Counted from the first letter of the stretch, positions 18,001-25,766 are shown. The stretch is DNA of 36,426 nucleotides from an uncultured Clostridia bacterium (GCA_944383405.1 CALWPL010000011.1:1-36426); one strand, 5' to 3'. The notes: generated by a model not told the origin, from the sequence alone. Translations and numbers: made by a program.

Positions 18001-19085
18001 TTTTTACATAAAGCATCGGTTATGATGTTTACAATAGTTTGAGATTTCCCCGTTCCAGGAGGCCCATAAATAACCATGTTTCCATTTTTATTTAGATTAT
18101 ATATTGCATTTTCTTGTGCATAGTCTAAGTTGCTTACTGTATATAAATCATTACTAACTTTTTTGCTTCTCTTAGGAGATTTTGCATATAAAAGTTCATT
18201 TATTGCATCATTAGTAAGCAGCCTTTTTTCTAATAATGTATAGTCATTATAAATAGAGTTTGCAAGAGGATATCTACCAAGAACACAAAAATTTTTTATT
18301 TCAAGCGGTTGTCCCACATAAGGTTCTTTTGCTTTCTCAAAATCAAATAACCCTTTTCTTGGACTATATCCAATTCTTATATTATAACTCCTTAAATAAT
18401 TAATAACTTCGCCAACATTTTTAAATTTACTGTTTAAACTCCCCTTAAATTCCATATCCATGTCTTCAAGTTTGAGTCTCTTTTGTTTCGCATACGCAAG
18501 AATTAAAACTTTATTAAGTTGAATTGGCTCATCTCTTTTTATCTCTATTTCAACTGTTGTTTCATCGGGTATGTCAACCGAAACAGGAAATAAAATAAGC
18601 GGTGCTTTTATAGGCATATCTTTTCCAAGATACCCCTGAACAAAAGGATACCCTATAAATAGTTCATATCTTCCAGTCTCTTTTGCAATTTCTTCTATTT
18701 CTCTTTTAAGACTTCTAACGGCATTAACTTGCGCAATAAGAGCCTTTTTTGTTTCTTCTCTTTTTTGTCTTTCAAGTTTAAAACTCTCAGCACTTTTTTC
18801 TTTTCCTGAGAGTTCATTTAGTCTCTCTGCGTTCTTTGCAAATTTTTGTTCAAGCCCAAGATTTTTAGCAATTCTTGCCTTATCTTCCTTTTTTATAATA
18901 GAAAAAGAATATTTTTTTTCACGCCATAAAAAATCCATAAGTTCATTAATTGCTTCGTAATCAAGTTCAAAGAGTTTCCCTATGTCAAAACTATTTTTCT
19001 TGCTTATTCGTCTTGAATACAAGCTTCTATTCTTACCACTTATTTCAACAAGTCTCTCTTTGTAATATGTGTAAATTGATTTCAT
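15069..19085 (-). CDS. Large SF1 helicase with Vsr-like C-terminal domain (putative anti-phage protein)
   Basis: A 1338-residue protein. Residues 1 to about 320 resemble the DUF4011-type N-terminus of large defence helicases ('APLILFPVSVDI'). An SF1 (DNA2/NAM7, AAA_11/AAA_12) helicase follows: Walker A GPPGTGKS (341-348), Walker B D840-E841 in LVLFDEASQV, 'AGDSKQLRPTATF', 'LTYHYRSKNEELI', 'NVQGDERDIIIFS' and arginine finger R1089 in NVAITRAKEK. Residues about 1155-1265 are a Vsr/MTES_1575-like restriction-endonuclease fold (E1203-C-D1205 in LLGLECDYEAF, then 'SRGWDVIRIWSRDWW'). The last ~70 residues are a Lys/Ser/Thr-rich tail. The DUF4011-helicase-Vsr order is that of the single-gene defence system called Hhe in the literature, as I recall it. 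Some nuclease residues look substituted. ATG 19085 follows GAGGAAG. Own promoter and terminator. Confidence 0.8.
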   Translation of the reverse strand: MKSIYTYYKERLVEISGKNRSLYSRRISKKNSFDIGKLFELDYEAINELMDFLWREKKYSFSIIKKEDKARIAKNLGLEQKFAKNAERLNELSGKEKSAESFKLERQKREETKKALIAQVNAVRSLKREIEEIAKETGRYELFIGYPFVQGYLGKDMPIKAPLILFPVSVDIPDETTVEIEIKRDEPIQLNKVLILAYAKQKRLKLEDMDMEFKGSLNSKFKNVGEVINYLRSYNIRIGYSPRKGLFDFEKAKEPYVGQPLEIKNFCVLGRYPLANSIYNDYTLLEKRLLTNDAINELLYAKSPKRSKKVSNDLYTVSNLDYAQENAIYNLNKNGNMVIYGPPGTGKSQTIVNIITDALCKNKRVLVVSQKKAALDVVYNRLGTLNNKVMFVTDPEKNKVAFYERVKTAHDEIMKYNLSVSLEKYNEIHEKLRVEEEQLKSISEVLFTPTEFGISLQQMYVNSQIIGKNSYEYTIYQNMLKNKKVMALTYPELNESLRLIKEKNKAELYYKFVEAKKNNPFVDNIKNDLEFHIVNQTLSRLNRLLSSRIAPFDMSKYSNSRQLIAFYIDNKLQTNDLDKLVKFVSKNKYPKTYTAFYTSCVLFPALPFTILSKRKKEEVIKEDFNKALEAINEYTADFKFLQDVLTENGYAMMIDNILNGNTLYLRLLAKALENYVDLRDLNLTLAELSDNERIILKFAYKSTDSKTRYLETIDKLKTIRVYHEASLLEDKYKNELSKIMDYENIKNRIISLKSELQQVSKAICAEKFVEEYKTFFNEDKENKNYLYQITKQQNQWPIRKFMEIYGDYLFKLFPCWLLSPESVCTILPLTKNLFDLVLFDEASQVFIENTLPVIYRGKNIVVAGDSKQLRPTATFMKRYMGSDLDDDLDYSTQAALEVESLLDLAMTRFKSANLTYHYRSKNEELINFSNQCFYDGRLQVAPNTCKNIRQKPIQRIKVNGSWLNRSNKEEARAVVDVLKKVFSNRKHKESIGIITFNAEQENAIEDAIDIECEKNPKFRDLIIKEQNRKENGEDISLFVKNLENVQGDERDIIIFSIGYARNENGKVVAHFGPLSTEGGENRLNVAITRAKEKIYVVTSIEPEELNVEGTKNAGPKIFKNYLKYVRAISNGSNVEAKVLLENIKTPQLEPAMQIEKLNNIEGQIKDELEKLGYKVETKLGNTDYKISVAIYDKKMDKYLLGLECDYEAFSSSPSVLERDVFRPYFLKSRGWDVIRIWSRDWWLHKVKLLNLIVRVAEKNKQQYLKLSSKSKRLTVIENTQKTLKNSTKSKAIKLKSSTVKTIKDEKINTKTKKTKIVKSSQNLKVKKSNSKIAISKAN

Positions 19086-19110
19086 CTTCTTCCTCTTTTT
19101 ATTAATTTAT

Positions 19111-19139
19111 AGTATAACAAAACTTTAATAAAATCAATA
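19111..19139 (-). promoter_or_regulatory. Promoter of the helicase gene
   Basis: Extended -10 TGT-TATACT (minus strand, TATACT 19116-19111) about 26 bases before the ATG at 19085. The -35 is TATTGA (19139-19134, 17-base spacer) or TTGATT (15-base spacer). The helicase is therefore transcribed separately from the exporter genes upstream. Confidence 0.5.
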
Positions 19140-19186
19140 ATAAAAAACCATATTTTAGTCTTTTATTTTAATAAATAACACAAAAT

Positions 19187-19220
19187 AAAAACAGCGACAT
19201 AAATTTTAACGCTATTTTTT
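19187..19220 (-). terminator. Terminator of the exporter operon
   Basis: AAAAACAGCG (19187-19196) and CGCTATTTTT (19211-19220) pair over 10 bp with one wobble and a 14-base loop. On the minus strand the stem is followed by TTTTATTTTG. It lies 63 bases after the ATPase gene stop. A second small repeat, AGGTAAAA/TTTTACCT (19241-19262), lies between. Confidence 0.5.
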
Positions 19221-19282
19221 ATTAATTCCAAAATCAATAAGGTAAAACATACTTTTTACCTAAATTTCAATATAAATAAAAT

Positions 19283-20044
19283 TTAATTTTTCTTATTATT
19301 ACAGTATTCTAGATACTTACCACAAATTTCTTGACTTGGTCCGTAGCCCATTACTTTTGAATTCTCAATCCACAAAGTCTTTTCACATAAGTTTTTAACT
19401 TGTTGAATATTGTGAGATACAAACATAAAGGAAACACCGCTCTCTTTCAGTGCTTTTATTTTTTCTATACATTTTTTTTGAAAGTTCGCATCTCCAACAG
19501 ATAAAACTTCATCGACAAGAAGAAGGTCTGGATGAACATCAATGGCAATCGCAAAACCAAGCCTTGAAATCATTCCAGATGAATAATTTTTAAGTGGCAT
19601 TTTTACAAAGTCTTGAAGTTCAGCAAATTCTATAATTGAGTTAAATCTCTTTTTCATTTCCTTTCTACTAAATCCAAGAATAGCCCCATTAAGATAAATA
19701 TTCTCTTCTGCGTTCGCTTCCATATCAAATCCAGCACCAAGATTAAGTAAGACAACACTCCCCTTTAAATCAATTTTGCCAGCAGTCGGAGAATATATGC
19801 CAGCCACTAATTTTAACAAAGTTGATTTACCTGCTCCATTATGCCCAATAACACCTAACGATTCGCCCTTTTTTATCTGGCAATTAATATTTTCTAAAAC
19901 TTTTAAAGTTTTTGCTTTTATTCTTTTACCTTTAAAAAAATTTACAACTCTTTCTTTTAAAGTATTCATTTTTAATGCAGGCATTCTAAATTGCATGTCT
20001 AAATTTTCAATTTTTAGTAAATAATCATTATTATTTTCATCCAT
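19283..20044 (-). CDS. tagH: Polysaccharide/teichoic acid ABC exporter, ATP-binding subunit
   Basis: A 253-residue ATPase that powers export of a lipid-linked polymer. It shows Walker A GHNGAGKS (67-74), signature SSGM (155-158), Walker B LLLVDE (174-179) with 'VLSVGD', and switch His211. It belongs to the Wzt/KpsT/TagH group. It is short and lacks the C-terminal carbohydrate-binding domain of O-antigen Wzt and the long extension of Bacillus TagH, so chain-end recognition is not expected; the gene symbol is by similarity. ATG 20044 is preceded by AGGTGAG, and the gene begins seven bases after the permease stop, so the two are translationally close. It sits between the helicase and the permease, and is the probable export route for the TagF-like polymer. 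Confidence 0.88.
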   Translation of the reverse strand: MDENNNDYLLKIENLDMQFRMPALKMNTLKERVVNFFKGKRIKAKTLKVLENINCQIKKGESLGVIGHNGAGKSTLLKLVAGIYSPTAGKIDLKGSVVLLNLGAGFDMEANAEENIYLNGAILGFSRKEMKKRFNSIIEFAELQDFVKMPLKNYSSGMISRLGFAIAIDVHPDLLLVDEVLSVGDANFQKKCIEKIKALKESGVSFMFVSHNIQQVKNLCEKTLWIENSKVMGYGPSQEICGKYLEYCNNKKN

Positions 20045-20051
20045 AACTCAC

Positions 20052-20861
20052 CTACACATAACTAATAACTTTTTTATTTAATCCCTTATAAACTGCATAC
20101 CCCACAAGGAAAAAGACTATTCCACATAAATATAAAAGCCCCAATATTTTCCACGATGGCATACCCTGACCCAAGTAATTCATATTATAAACGCAATCTC
20201 TAAAATAAGTTAAAAAATAATACATTGGATTAAGTTTAAGTATTGAATACACAAAAGAATTCGAATCTATTGCTTCAATTTTATAAAAAACAGGAGTAAG
20301 GTAAGTCCAAAGAGTTAAAAACACTCGATATAAATGTTTTATATCTCTGAAAAAAACATATAGCACACTAAGAAACAAAGATATTCCGTATTCAAATAAT
20401 AAAAAGGCAGGAAGCATAAGAACTATTGCTAAAATTTGAAAACCGAACAACTGGTATCCCCCAATAACTTGCATAAAAAACATTATTATAACAAGAGAAA
20501 TAAATGAAAAACCAAAATTAACAAGAGAAGAAAGCGTAGAAGATAATGGGAATAAAAAGTTATCTAACTTTACCTTTGTAATAAGACCCCTATTATTAAC
20601 AAGAGAAGTGAGCGACCCTTCAGTTGCTGATCTCAATGCTTGGAAAAGAATATTGCCTGTAAGTAAATAAACAGGATAAACTGGATCGTTTCTCCCAAAA
20701 ATTTGACTAAAAACCAGCCACATTACAAGCATATTTAGTAGCGGATTTAAAACAGACCATAAAACTCCTAAAACAGAATTTCTATATTGTGTTTTAACGC
20801 TTCTTCTTACAAGTTCTTGAACTATGTACCTATTCTTTCCCCACTTCTTTTGATTTACCAT
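20052..20861 (-). CDS. tagG: Polysaccharide/teichoic acid ABC-2 exporter, permease subunit
   Basis: A 269-residue membrane protein of the ABC-2 type (Wzm/TagG/KpsM). The cytosolic N-terminus, 'LVRRSVKTQYRNSVLGVLW', is the family's amphipathic entry with the conserved R-x-R/LG-x-LW pattern. About six transmembrane segments follow, including 'LNMLVMWLVFSQIFG', 'LFGFQILAIVLMLPAFLLF' and a final 'ILGLLYLCGIVFFLVGYAVY'. A TTG at 20882 extends the frame by seven codons, but ATG at 20861 is chosen, because AAAGGAGA lies directly upstream. It is the first gene of a two-gene operon with the ATPase, driven by the strong promoter at 20938-20966. Confidence 0.88.
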   Translation of the reverse strand: MVNQKKWGKNRYIVQELVRRSVKTQYRNSVLGVLWSVLNPLLNMLVMWLVFSQIFGRNDPVYPVYLLTGNILFQALRSATEGSLTSLVNNRGLITKVKLDNFLFPLSSTLSSLVNFGFSFISLVIIMFFMQVIGGYQLFGFQILAIVLMLPAFLLFEYGISLFLSVLYVFFRDIKHLYRVFLTLWTYLTPVFYKIEAIDSNSFVYSILKLNPMYYFLTYFRDCVYNMNYLGQGMPSWKILGLLYLCGIVFFLVGYAVYKGLNKKVISYV

Positions 20862-20937
20862 TCTTCTCCTTTGAAAAATCAACTTTGATTTTAATGCAAC
20901 CTTTTATTTACAAAATGTTTATGCCTATGTGTAATTT

Positions 20938-20966
20938 ATAATATAGTTTTCATTAACATTTGTCAA
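20938..20966 (-). promoter_or_regulatory. Near-consensus sigma-A promoter of the ABC exporter operon
   Basis: Minus strand: TTGACA (20966-20961), 17 bases, TATTAT (20943-20938). The -35 is perfect and the -10 matches 5 of 6. The leader is about 70 bases. Confidence 0.75.
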
Positions 20967-21035
20967 ACTTATTCATTCTCATGTCTTTAATTCAACAAAG
21001 GTAATTTTTTAATTTAAATTTTCTTTAACTATTAA

Positions 21036-21066
21036 ATAAAAAAACTAATAGGGTATCCCCCTATTA
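21036..21066 (-). terminator. Terminator of the SIMPL-domain gene
   Basis: TAATAGGG (21046-21053) and CCCTATTA (21059-21066) form a perfect 8-bp stem with a 5-base loop. On the minus strand it is followed by a T run (plus-strand A run 21036-21044). It lies 19 bases after the stop codon. Confidence 0.75.
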
Positions 21067-21084
21067 ATTTTTTAATATAATTTT

Positions 21085-21897
21085 TTAAAATGCAATAACT
21101 TCAACCTGTGCCTCAATACTAATTTTTGCCTTTAATAAATCTCTACTTATTCCTTCATAATAATTTTGATATTTTGTTTCACATGAGTAAACATAATCTT
21201 CTTTTAGTTTAATTAAATTAATCTCTTCCTTATTAAGCATCTTTTGTGCCTTTTGTGTTGATTTCTCTATTGCCACAAGTAAAACTTCATCGTATTTTGC
21301 TTCATAGTCTTTCAATTTATAATTAATTGAATTTGTTTTTCCACCATTTTCTTGAATTAAATCTATAATTTCATATAAATTTTCTAGATTATCAATATAT
21401 ATACTTAAATTTGTACAAGTTCTTGTCCCACATAAATTATTGACAAAACCTTCACGAGTTAAATAGTAATTTGAATAACCAACTTCAATATTATCTTTAC
21501 TTATTCCCTTTTCTTCAAGAACATTAACAATTTTATTAACAATATCTTTATTTTTGTTATTTGAGACGGTCTTATCTAAATCAAGAGTATCTATTTGTAC
21601 TGATAAATATGCACAATCCGCATCAAAATCTTTCTTTGCTTTTGTACGAATTTCTATAATATTATTTATCTTCGTTTGTAAATTTGTATCTTTTGTCAAT
21701 TCGTTTGTCTGTGTATTGTTTTCTAATTCTTGAGTGCCTAATGTATTTTCACTTTCTTTTGCTTCAACTACATTTTCACTTGTTTCTTCCATAGCAAAGC
21801 ATTTTTCTCCCCCAAAAAACTGACAAAAAAACATGGCACATAACGCAATAATTAAAACCACAAATACAGAAAATTTTTTTAAATTAGTACAATTCAT
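21085..21897 (-). CDS. Secreted SIMPL-domain (DUF541) protein
   Basis: A 270-residue predicted exported protein. The hydrophobic core spans residues about 8-27, with a possible cleavage after CFA near residue 35. A Glu/Thr/Asn-rich linker (about 36-72) leads into a SIMPL/DUF541 domain (about 75-265). Family-like features are 'VNVLEEKGISKDNIEVGYSN' followed by a 'LSIYIDNLENLYEIIDLIQENGG' stretch, and the helix 'AIEKSTQKAQKML'. SIMPL proteins (YggE, BP26) are cell-envelope proteins with stress-related but poorly defined roles. A Cys pair (LCGTRTC) could form a disulfide. A GTG at 21909 extends the frame, but ATG at 21897 has GGAGGTT five bases upstream. It is probably a single-gene unit with its own terminator. 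Confidence 0.75.
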   Translation of the reverse strand: MNCTNLKKFSVFVVLIIALCAMFFCQFFGGEKCFAMEETSENVVEAKESENTLGTQELENNTQTNELTKDTNLQTKINNIIEIRTKAKKDFDADCAYLSVQIDTLDLDKTVSNNKNKDIVNKIVNVLEEKGISKDNIEVGYSNYYLTREGFVNNLCGTRTCTNLSIYIDNLENLYEIIDLIQENGGKTNSINYKLKDYEAKYDEVLLVAIEKSTQKAQKMLNKEEINLIKLKEDYVYSCETKYQNYYEGISRDLLKAKISIEAQVEVIAF

Positions 21898-22088
21898 TTT
21901 AACCTCCACTTATATCCTGTTTAAAAATTTAATTTTTATTTATAAAAAACAATAAAAGACAAGAAAATCCAAAATTCAAATTTATTTTTATTCGATATAA
22001 AGTTTTTAAAATTCTATTTGCCTCAAAATTTTTCTATACAAATTTTTTTGTACAAAATACCAATAATAAACTTTAAATAAATTTAACC

Positions 22089-22118
22089 TTGACTAAATTA
22101 CAAATCTTCCTGTAGAAT
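22089..22118 (+). promoter_or_regulatory. Promoter of the orphan gene at 22142
   Basis: TTGACT (22089-22094), 18 bases, TAGAAT (22113-22118), 5 of 6 matches in each hexamer. The start near 22125 leaves a very short leader containing AGAGGT. Confidence 0.6.
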
Positions 22119-22141
22119 AAAACTATTAGAGGTTACTACAA

Positions 22142-23383
22142 ATGGATGAAAAAAATATGAATGTAAAAAAATTAAGAATACCAGAATTAATTGATTTTAG
22201 TTTTAAAGGGCAAGACGACAAACCTTTTGTTTCTGCAATCAAAAAATACTTAAGCGTTTATGGGCTCAACTCAAATCAAGATTATTATAATTTTTTAACA
22301 AAAGAACAAAACACACTAAAAAACAAAAGAAAAGTTTTATTTGATAATACTATACAACCAGATATAGAGTCTATTTATACAAACTATATTCAAACAATTC
22401 AAAAACAGACATCTCCTACTTATATAAGACTTGCAAGAAGATATGCTCTTGAAGGCATGACTAAACAAGACCCTTTTGATGATGAGAAATTACATAATCA
22501 AGTTTTAAATGAAATTAAAGCATGGAAGGAAAAAGTCCTTAAAAAGATAGAAAACGACTTTCCAGAAATCTCTTTAAATCAAACCGAAAAAGAAAAAATT
22601 CTTGATTTTTATTCTTCCTTGAAGAATTTTAATCTTGATATTAAATTTGACAAATTTTTCCCAGGTACTTCACTTGGAAAAATAAATGCACTAGAATCTC
22701 TGATTTACGAAAAAACAGATGGGTGCGAATACTTTAAAGGATTAAAGTCTCCAATGAGACTACAAGACCAAAAACAAGGCTATTTGTTTATTGAAAACGC
22801 TGTTTTGAAAGACCGCCCTATTGATTTAAGACTATATCTTAATATAAAGGCAAATAACCGCTTTGAGTTAATGGACACACTAAAAAATGAATGTATAAAA
22901 AATAAAATTCCTTTTAGCGGCAAAATTTTACTAGAAAAAAATGATAGAAATGATAACTTTATCATTTATACAAATTTTGATAACCAGCAAGACATTTTAA
23001 ATATAATAAAAGATGTTCATGATAAAAATTTAAACCTTTTTGAATTGAGCGAAAATACTCCAAAACTTGCAGGAAAGTTAAAAACCCTTCCTTATGTTGC
23101 CGTTGGCGAAGAGCCTTTGCTTCTTAAAACAGGTGAGCAAACATCATTTAGTGCCATAAGAGAAAGAATTTTTAAAGAATATTATAGAGAAAATGGTATA
23201 ACATTTAAAGAAAAAGAGTTCAGTGAAATCTGTGAGTCTTATGGCGTATCTTTTGATAATTTTGCCTTTACTACTGACACATATGATTTTTGTAATAGTA
23301 AAGAAACCTTAGATAAAAGATTAAATTATATTGAAAGTATAAAAGAAAATTGTAAAGAAAATCTTGCTACTCAAGAAAAATAA
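22142..23383 (+). CDS. Orphan protein of unknown function, weak HopA1-family resemblance
   Basis: A 413-residue cytosolic protein without signal peptide or membrane segment. I do not recognise it firmly. Residues about 226-345 resemble by eye the HopA1 effector-like family: a strand 'LRLYLNIKANNRF', a helix, 'IPFSGKILLE', 'NDRNDNFIIYTNFDN', then 'PYVAVGEEPLL' and 'TSFSAIRERIF'. In HopA1-like proteins the comparable elements are a Y-x-N-like strand, R-D-x-x-x-x-Y, A-E-E-P and S-F-x-x-x-R. The N-terminal 200 residues are helical, charged and unassigned. ATG at 22142 has AGAGGT seven bases upstream. It is monocistronic, on the strand opposite to its neighbours, with its own promoter and a long-hairpin terminator. 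Effector, modification-enzyme and purely housekeeping roles are all open. Confidence 0.55.
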   Translation: MDEKNMNVKKLRIPELIDFSFKGQDDKPFVSAIKKYLSVYGLNSNQDYYNFLTKEQNTLKNKRKVLFDNTIQPDIESIYTNYIQTIQKQTSPTYIRLARRYALEGMTKQDPFDDEKLHNQVLNEIKAWKEKVLKKIENDFPEISLNQTEKEKILDFYSSLKNFNLDIKFDKFFPGTSLGKINALESLIYEKTDGCEYFKGLKSPMRLQDQKQGYLFIENAVLKDRPIDLRLYLNIKANNRFELMDTLKNECIKNKIPFSGKILLEKNDRNDNFIIYTNFDNQQDILNIIKDVHDKNLNLFELSENTPKLAGKLKTLPYVAVGEEPLLLKTGEQTSFSAIRERIFKEYYRENGITFKEKEFSEICESYGVSFDNFAFTTDTYDFCNSKETLDKRLNYIESIKENCKENLATQEK

Positions 23384-23421
23384 GATTATTTTATTATAAT
23401 CAATTAAGTATATAAATAAAG

Positions 23422-23487
23422 CCCACTAGTTTTGAAATATTATTTTAAGTTTCTAACTTTTTAAATTTCATTTAACTAGTGGGTTTT
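23422..23487. terminator. Long-loop bidirectional terminator
   Basis: CCCACTAGTT (23422-23431) and AACTAGTGGG (23474-23483) form a perfect 10-bp stem around a 42-base loop, followed by TTTT on the plus strand. The loop can fold further (GAAA/TTTC near 23434-23453). It separates the convergent genes at 22142 and 23524. Confidence 0.65.
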
Positions 23488-23523
23488 AATTTGAGTGAAC
23501 ATCTATGTAGTTCACATTCGTTT

Positions 23524-24315
23524 TTATTGGTTTTTATTTTTATAACTAAGAATTAAACTCTCAAACTTTTTTGCCTGCTCTATTACAAGTTTAAGATATT
23601 CATCTTCTGTTAAATTATATTTTTCTTTATAAAAAACTTCATAATCAAGCGATAAATTATTATATTGTGCCAAATTTTTTGCAATATTATCCCAATTAAT
23701 ATTTCCGCTAAAACAAGTTAGGGTATGTTGATCAAAAGTTCCGTCATTGTCGTGGAGATGCAAAGTGATTAATTTACCCCCAAAATTTTTAAAATAATCA
23801 TAATTTTTATCAAACGCATTATTGTGTCCAGCGTCATAACAAAATTTCAACATTTTATGTTTTATATTTTTAAACACATCAAAAAATATTTGTTTATGTC
23901 TAAGATTTTCAATAGCAAGAGGAACATTTAATTTTTCACAAACTGATAAAACTTGTCTTAATCTTTTTTCTCCAATTTCTGAATAATTGCCATCTAAATG
24001 AACAACAACACATGTAAACCCATATTTACTTGCAATTTTAACATCTTTAATTAAAAGTCTTTTTAATTTCTCTCCTTTTCTCCCTTCTTCAAAGAAAAAA
24101 TGTAGTTCACTAGCATTATATCTCATGTGAAGACTAGAAAGTTTTAGGTTGTACTTCCTAAAAACTTTAACTTGCTTTCTAATACTTCCATTTTGATAGT
24201 TAAATTTTTTGTCAGCACAAGTAATAACTGATGAAAAACCATACTCTTTAATCTTTTTTGCTCTTTCATCTATATTACTTATAAAACCAAAATAAAAACT
24301 AATACCTTTATCCAT
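23524..24315 (-). CDS. Sugar phosphate isomerase/epimerase-like TIM barrel (AP_endonuc_2 superfamily)
   Basis: A 263-residue cytosolic TIM barrel of the xylose-isomerase-like superfamily. Candidate metal ligands appear in family order: 'CVVVHLDGN' (H106), 'PLAIENLRH' (E136), 'KFCYDAGH' (D161, H164), 'LITLHLHDNDG' (H186/H188) and 'LSLDYEVFY' (E226). These are consistent with a divalent-metal isomerase or epimerase acting on a sugar, inositol or hydroxypyruvate-like substrate; the substrate is not readable. ATG 24315 has only a distant GGTGAG. The gene is 90 bases downstream of the TIM-barrel lipoprotein; a small TTTTAC/GTAAAA hairpin plus T run at 24337-24358 may reduce read-through. It converges with the orphan gene at 22142. 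Confidence 0.75.
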   Translation of the reverse strand: MDKGISFYFGFISNIDERAKKIKEYGFSSVITCADKKFNYQNGSIRKQVKVFRKYNLKLSSLHMRYNASELHFFFEEGRKGEKLKRLLIKDVKIASKYGFTCVVVHLDGNYSEIGEKRLRQVLSVCEKLNVPLAIENLRHKQIFFDVFKNIKHKMLKFCYDAGHNNAFDKNYDYFKNFGGKLITLHLHDNDGTFDQHTLTCFSGNINWDNIAKNLAQYNNLSLDYEVFYKEKYNLTEDEYLKLVIEQAKKFESLILSYKNKNQ

Positions 24316-24405
24316 TTTTATACTAACTCACCTGTAAAAAATTTTTACTTTTGTAAAATCCCATATTAACTAATTTAAAAATAATCTATATAAATTTATA
24401 CTTTT

Positions 24406-25236
24406 TTATTTTTTTAATTGATACCAACTCAAAATATGATGAATTGCCACTCCTGAGTTTTTTGGCAATTTGCTTTTTAATAACTTAATTTGAGATGCCA
24501 GATATGACGAACCTTCTTCGTAATATGTAATGTTATCTCCTTCACTACTCTTACTAGTCTCTGCCCCTAAAACAACTGTTTTATTTATTTCCCTTGCATA
24601 AGAAATTTCTTCTTTGGACACTTCTAACATTTCTTCATGGCTATCTCTATAACTCATTAAAAAAATTCTATTTGCATTGTCAAATATATGTTTATAAGCA
24701 CTCTTTTTAACCCCATTAAATTCTATCTCATCTTCAAGCCAAAACGGGATATCATAATCAAATTTAATATCTGGATATTTAATTTGTAAGTTGCTTGCAA
24801 CTTCAATCAAGTTATGTATAAGCATATACCTATCATTATCAAAGTTATCATCTTGGTGTGGCTCAATATCAAGATGAATTCCGCTATACTGATTTGATAA
24901 ATTATTTTTATTATACTCTATATACCTTTCAATCTCGTTATACACTAAATTATAATCATGTAGCCAAGAAACATCCTCTATAAGCCAGTATACATCTATG
25001 TCTAATTTATTTGCACTCTCAATAAATTTAGACGACTTTTCATCTAAATCATTTTCACAATAATAAATTTCATTTATTCCATTGTTTTTTGCAAAAGTTA
25101 AGTATTCTTCCCCAAGGCTACTATTCCACCACCACACACCAAAAACCTGTAAGTCCTTAGGGCTATCTTTAGTACAACTAATACAAAAAGGCATAAAAAG
25201 AACAATTAACAATATAAATAGTTTTTTATAGTTCAT
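24406..25236 (-). CDS. Lipoprotein with a glycoside-hydrolase-like TIM barrel
   Basis: A 276-residue predicted lipoprotein. The signal sequence MNYKKLFILLIVLFMPF ends in C-I-S-C with Cys21 as the lipid anchor, so it acts outside the membrane. The rest reads as a small TIM barrel: 'VFGVWWWNSS' (first strand), 'INEIYYCEN', 'DVYWLIEDVS', then H121-L-D123-I-E125-P in 'GIHLDIEPH', 'FDYDIPFWL', 'IFLMSYRD', 'VVLGAET' and 'GVAIHHILSWYQL'. The D-x-E on strand four and the YRD strand are placed as in GH18-like barrels, but the full DxxDxDxE motif is absent. A carbohydrate-binding or hydrolytic role is inferred only. ATG 25236 has a weak, distant AGGATG. It lies 82 bases after the aconitase X small subunit. 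Confidence 0.65.
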   Translation of the reverse strand: MNYKKLFILLIVLFMPFCISCTKDSPKDLQVFGVWWWNSSLGEEYLTFAKNNGINEIYYCENDLDEKSSKFIESANKLDIDVYWLIEDVSWLHDYNLVYNEIERYIEYNKNNLSNQYSGIHLDIEPHQDDNFDNDRYMLIHNLIEVASNLQIKYPDIKFDYDIPFWLEDEIEFNGVKKSAYKHIFDNANRIFLMSYRDSHEEMLEVSKEEISYAREINKTVVLGAETSKSSEGDNITYYEEGSSYLASQIKLLKSKLPKNSGVAIHHILSWYQLKK

Positions 25237-25318
25237 ATTAATTATTACATCCTAAATCTATAAACATATCAAAGACAAAACTGCTACTATTAAAAGTTTT
25301 ATTTTTTAAAAAGTAAAT

Positions 25319-25765
25319 CTAACTAAGCAAACTCACAGTGCCATCTTCGCTAATTTTTATTTTATCCCCAGTCTTAATCTCAGATAATATGTCCTTTCCC
25401 AATTTATCAATAGCAATAATATTTGAATTTTCCCAATTTTTTGCAAGAATTACACCACTTGCTGCCAGTGAATCAATTTCTTCGCTAAATAAAAGTGCCG
25501 CAGGATTAATTCCCATTTGACAAATAGTTTGAATTACTAATCCGCCTGTTGTTGAACCGATAGTTTGTGGTAATATAAGAGCAATACCAGTTAAGTTTTT
25601 ACCAAAAACATCTGGATTGTTTTGATCTGAACCAATTATTTTTTTAGCATTTTTTAAAGCAGATTTTTGAAATGTTGCAAGTGTATTTAAACCTTGCCTT
25701 GATACAACACATTCCCCTTCATAACTTCCTTTACAAATTACTCTTCCCTTAAATTCCTTTGCCAT
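25319..25765 (-). CDS. Aconitase X small (swivel) subunit, DUF126 family
   Basis: A 148-residue protein forming the small subunit of a two-component aconitase X. The swivel-domain signature is clear: 'ALILPQTIGSTTGGLVIQ' (the G-S-T loop), then 'GINPAALLFSEEIDSLAASG'. In characterised two-subunit enzymes (archaeal phosphomevalonate dehydratase) this domain closes over the Fe-S active site of the large subunit. ATG 25765 lies one base after the large-subunit stop, with GGGGTG nine bases upstream, so the two are translationally coupled. In single-chain bacterial homologues this domain is fused to the large part; here it is separate. Confidence 0.88.
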   Translation of the reverse strand: MAKEFKGRVICKGSYEGECVVSRQGLNTLATFQKSALKNAKKIIGSDQNNPDVFGKNLTGIALILPQTIGSTTGGLVIQTICQMGINPAALLFSEEIDSLAASGVILAKNWENSNIIAIDKLGKDILSEIKTGDKIKISEDGTVSLLS

Positions 25766-25766
25766 T

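Noticed and set aside
19021..19085. Idea that the helicase gene is co-transcribed with the ABC exporter
   Set aside because: A hairpin with T run (19187-19220) and an extended -10 promoter (19111-19116) lie between them, so separate transcription is more likely.
20862..20882. TTG start for the ABC permease
   Set aside because: The seven added codons contain the AGGAGA ribosome site of ATG 20861.
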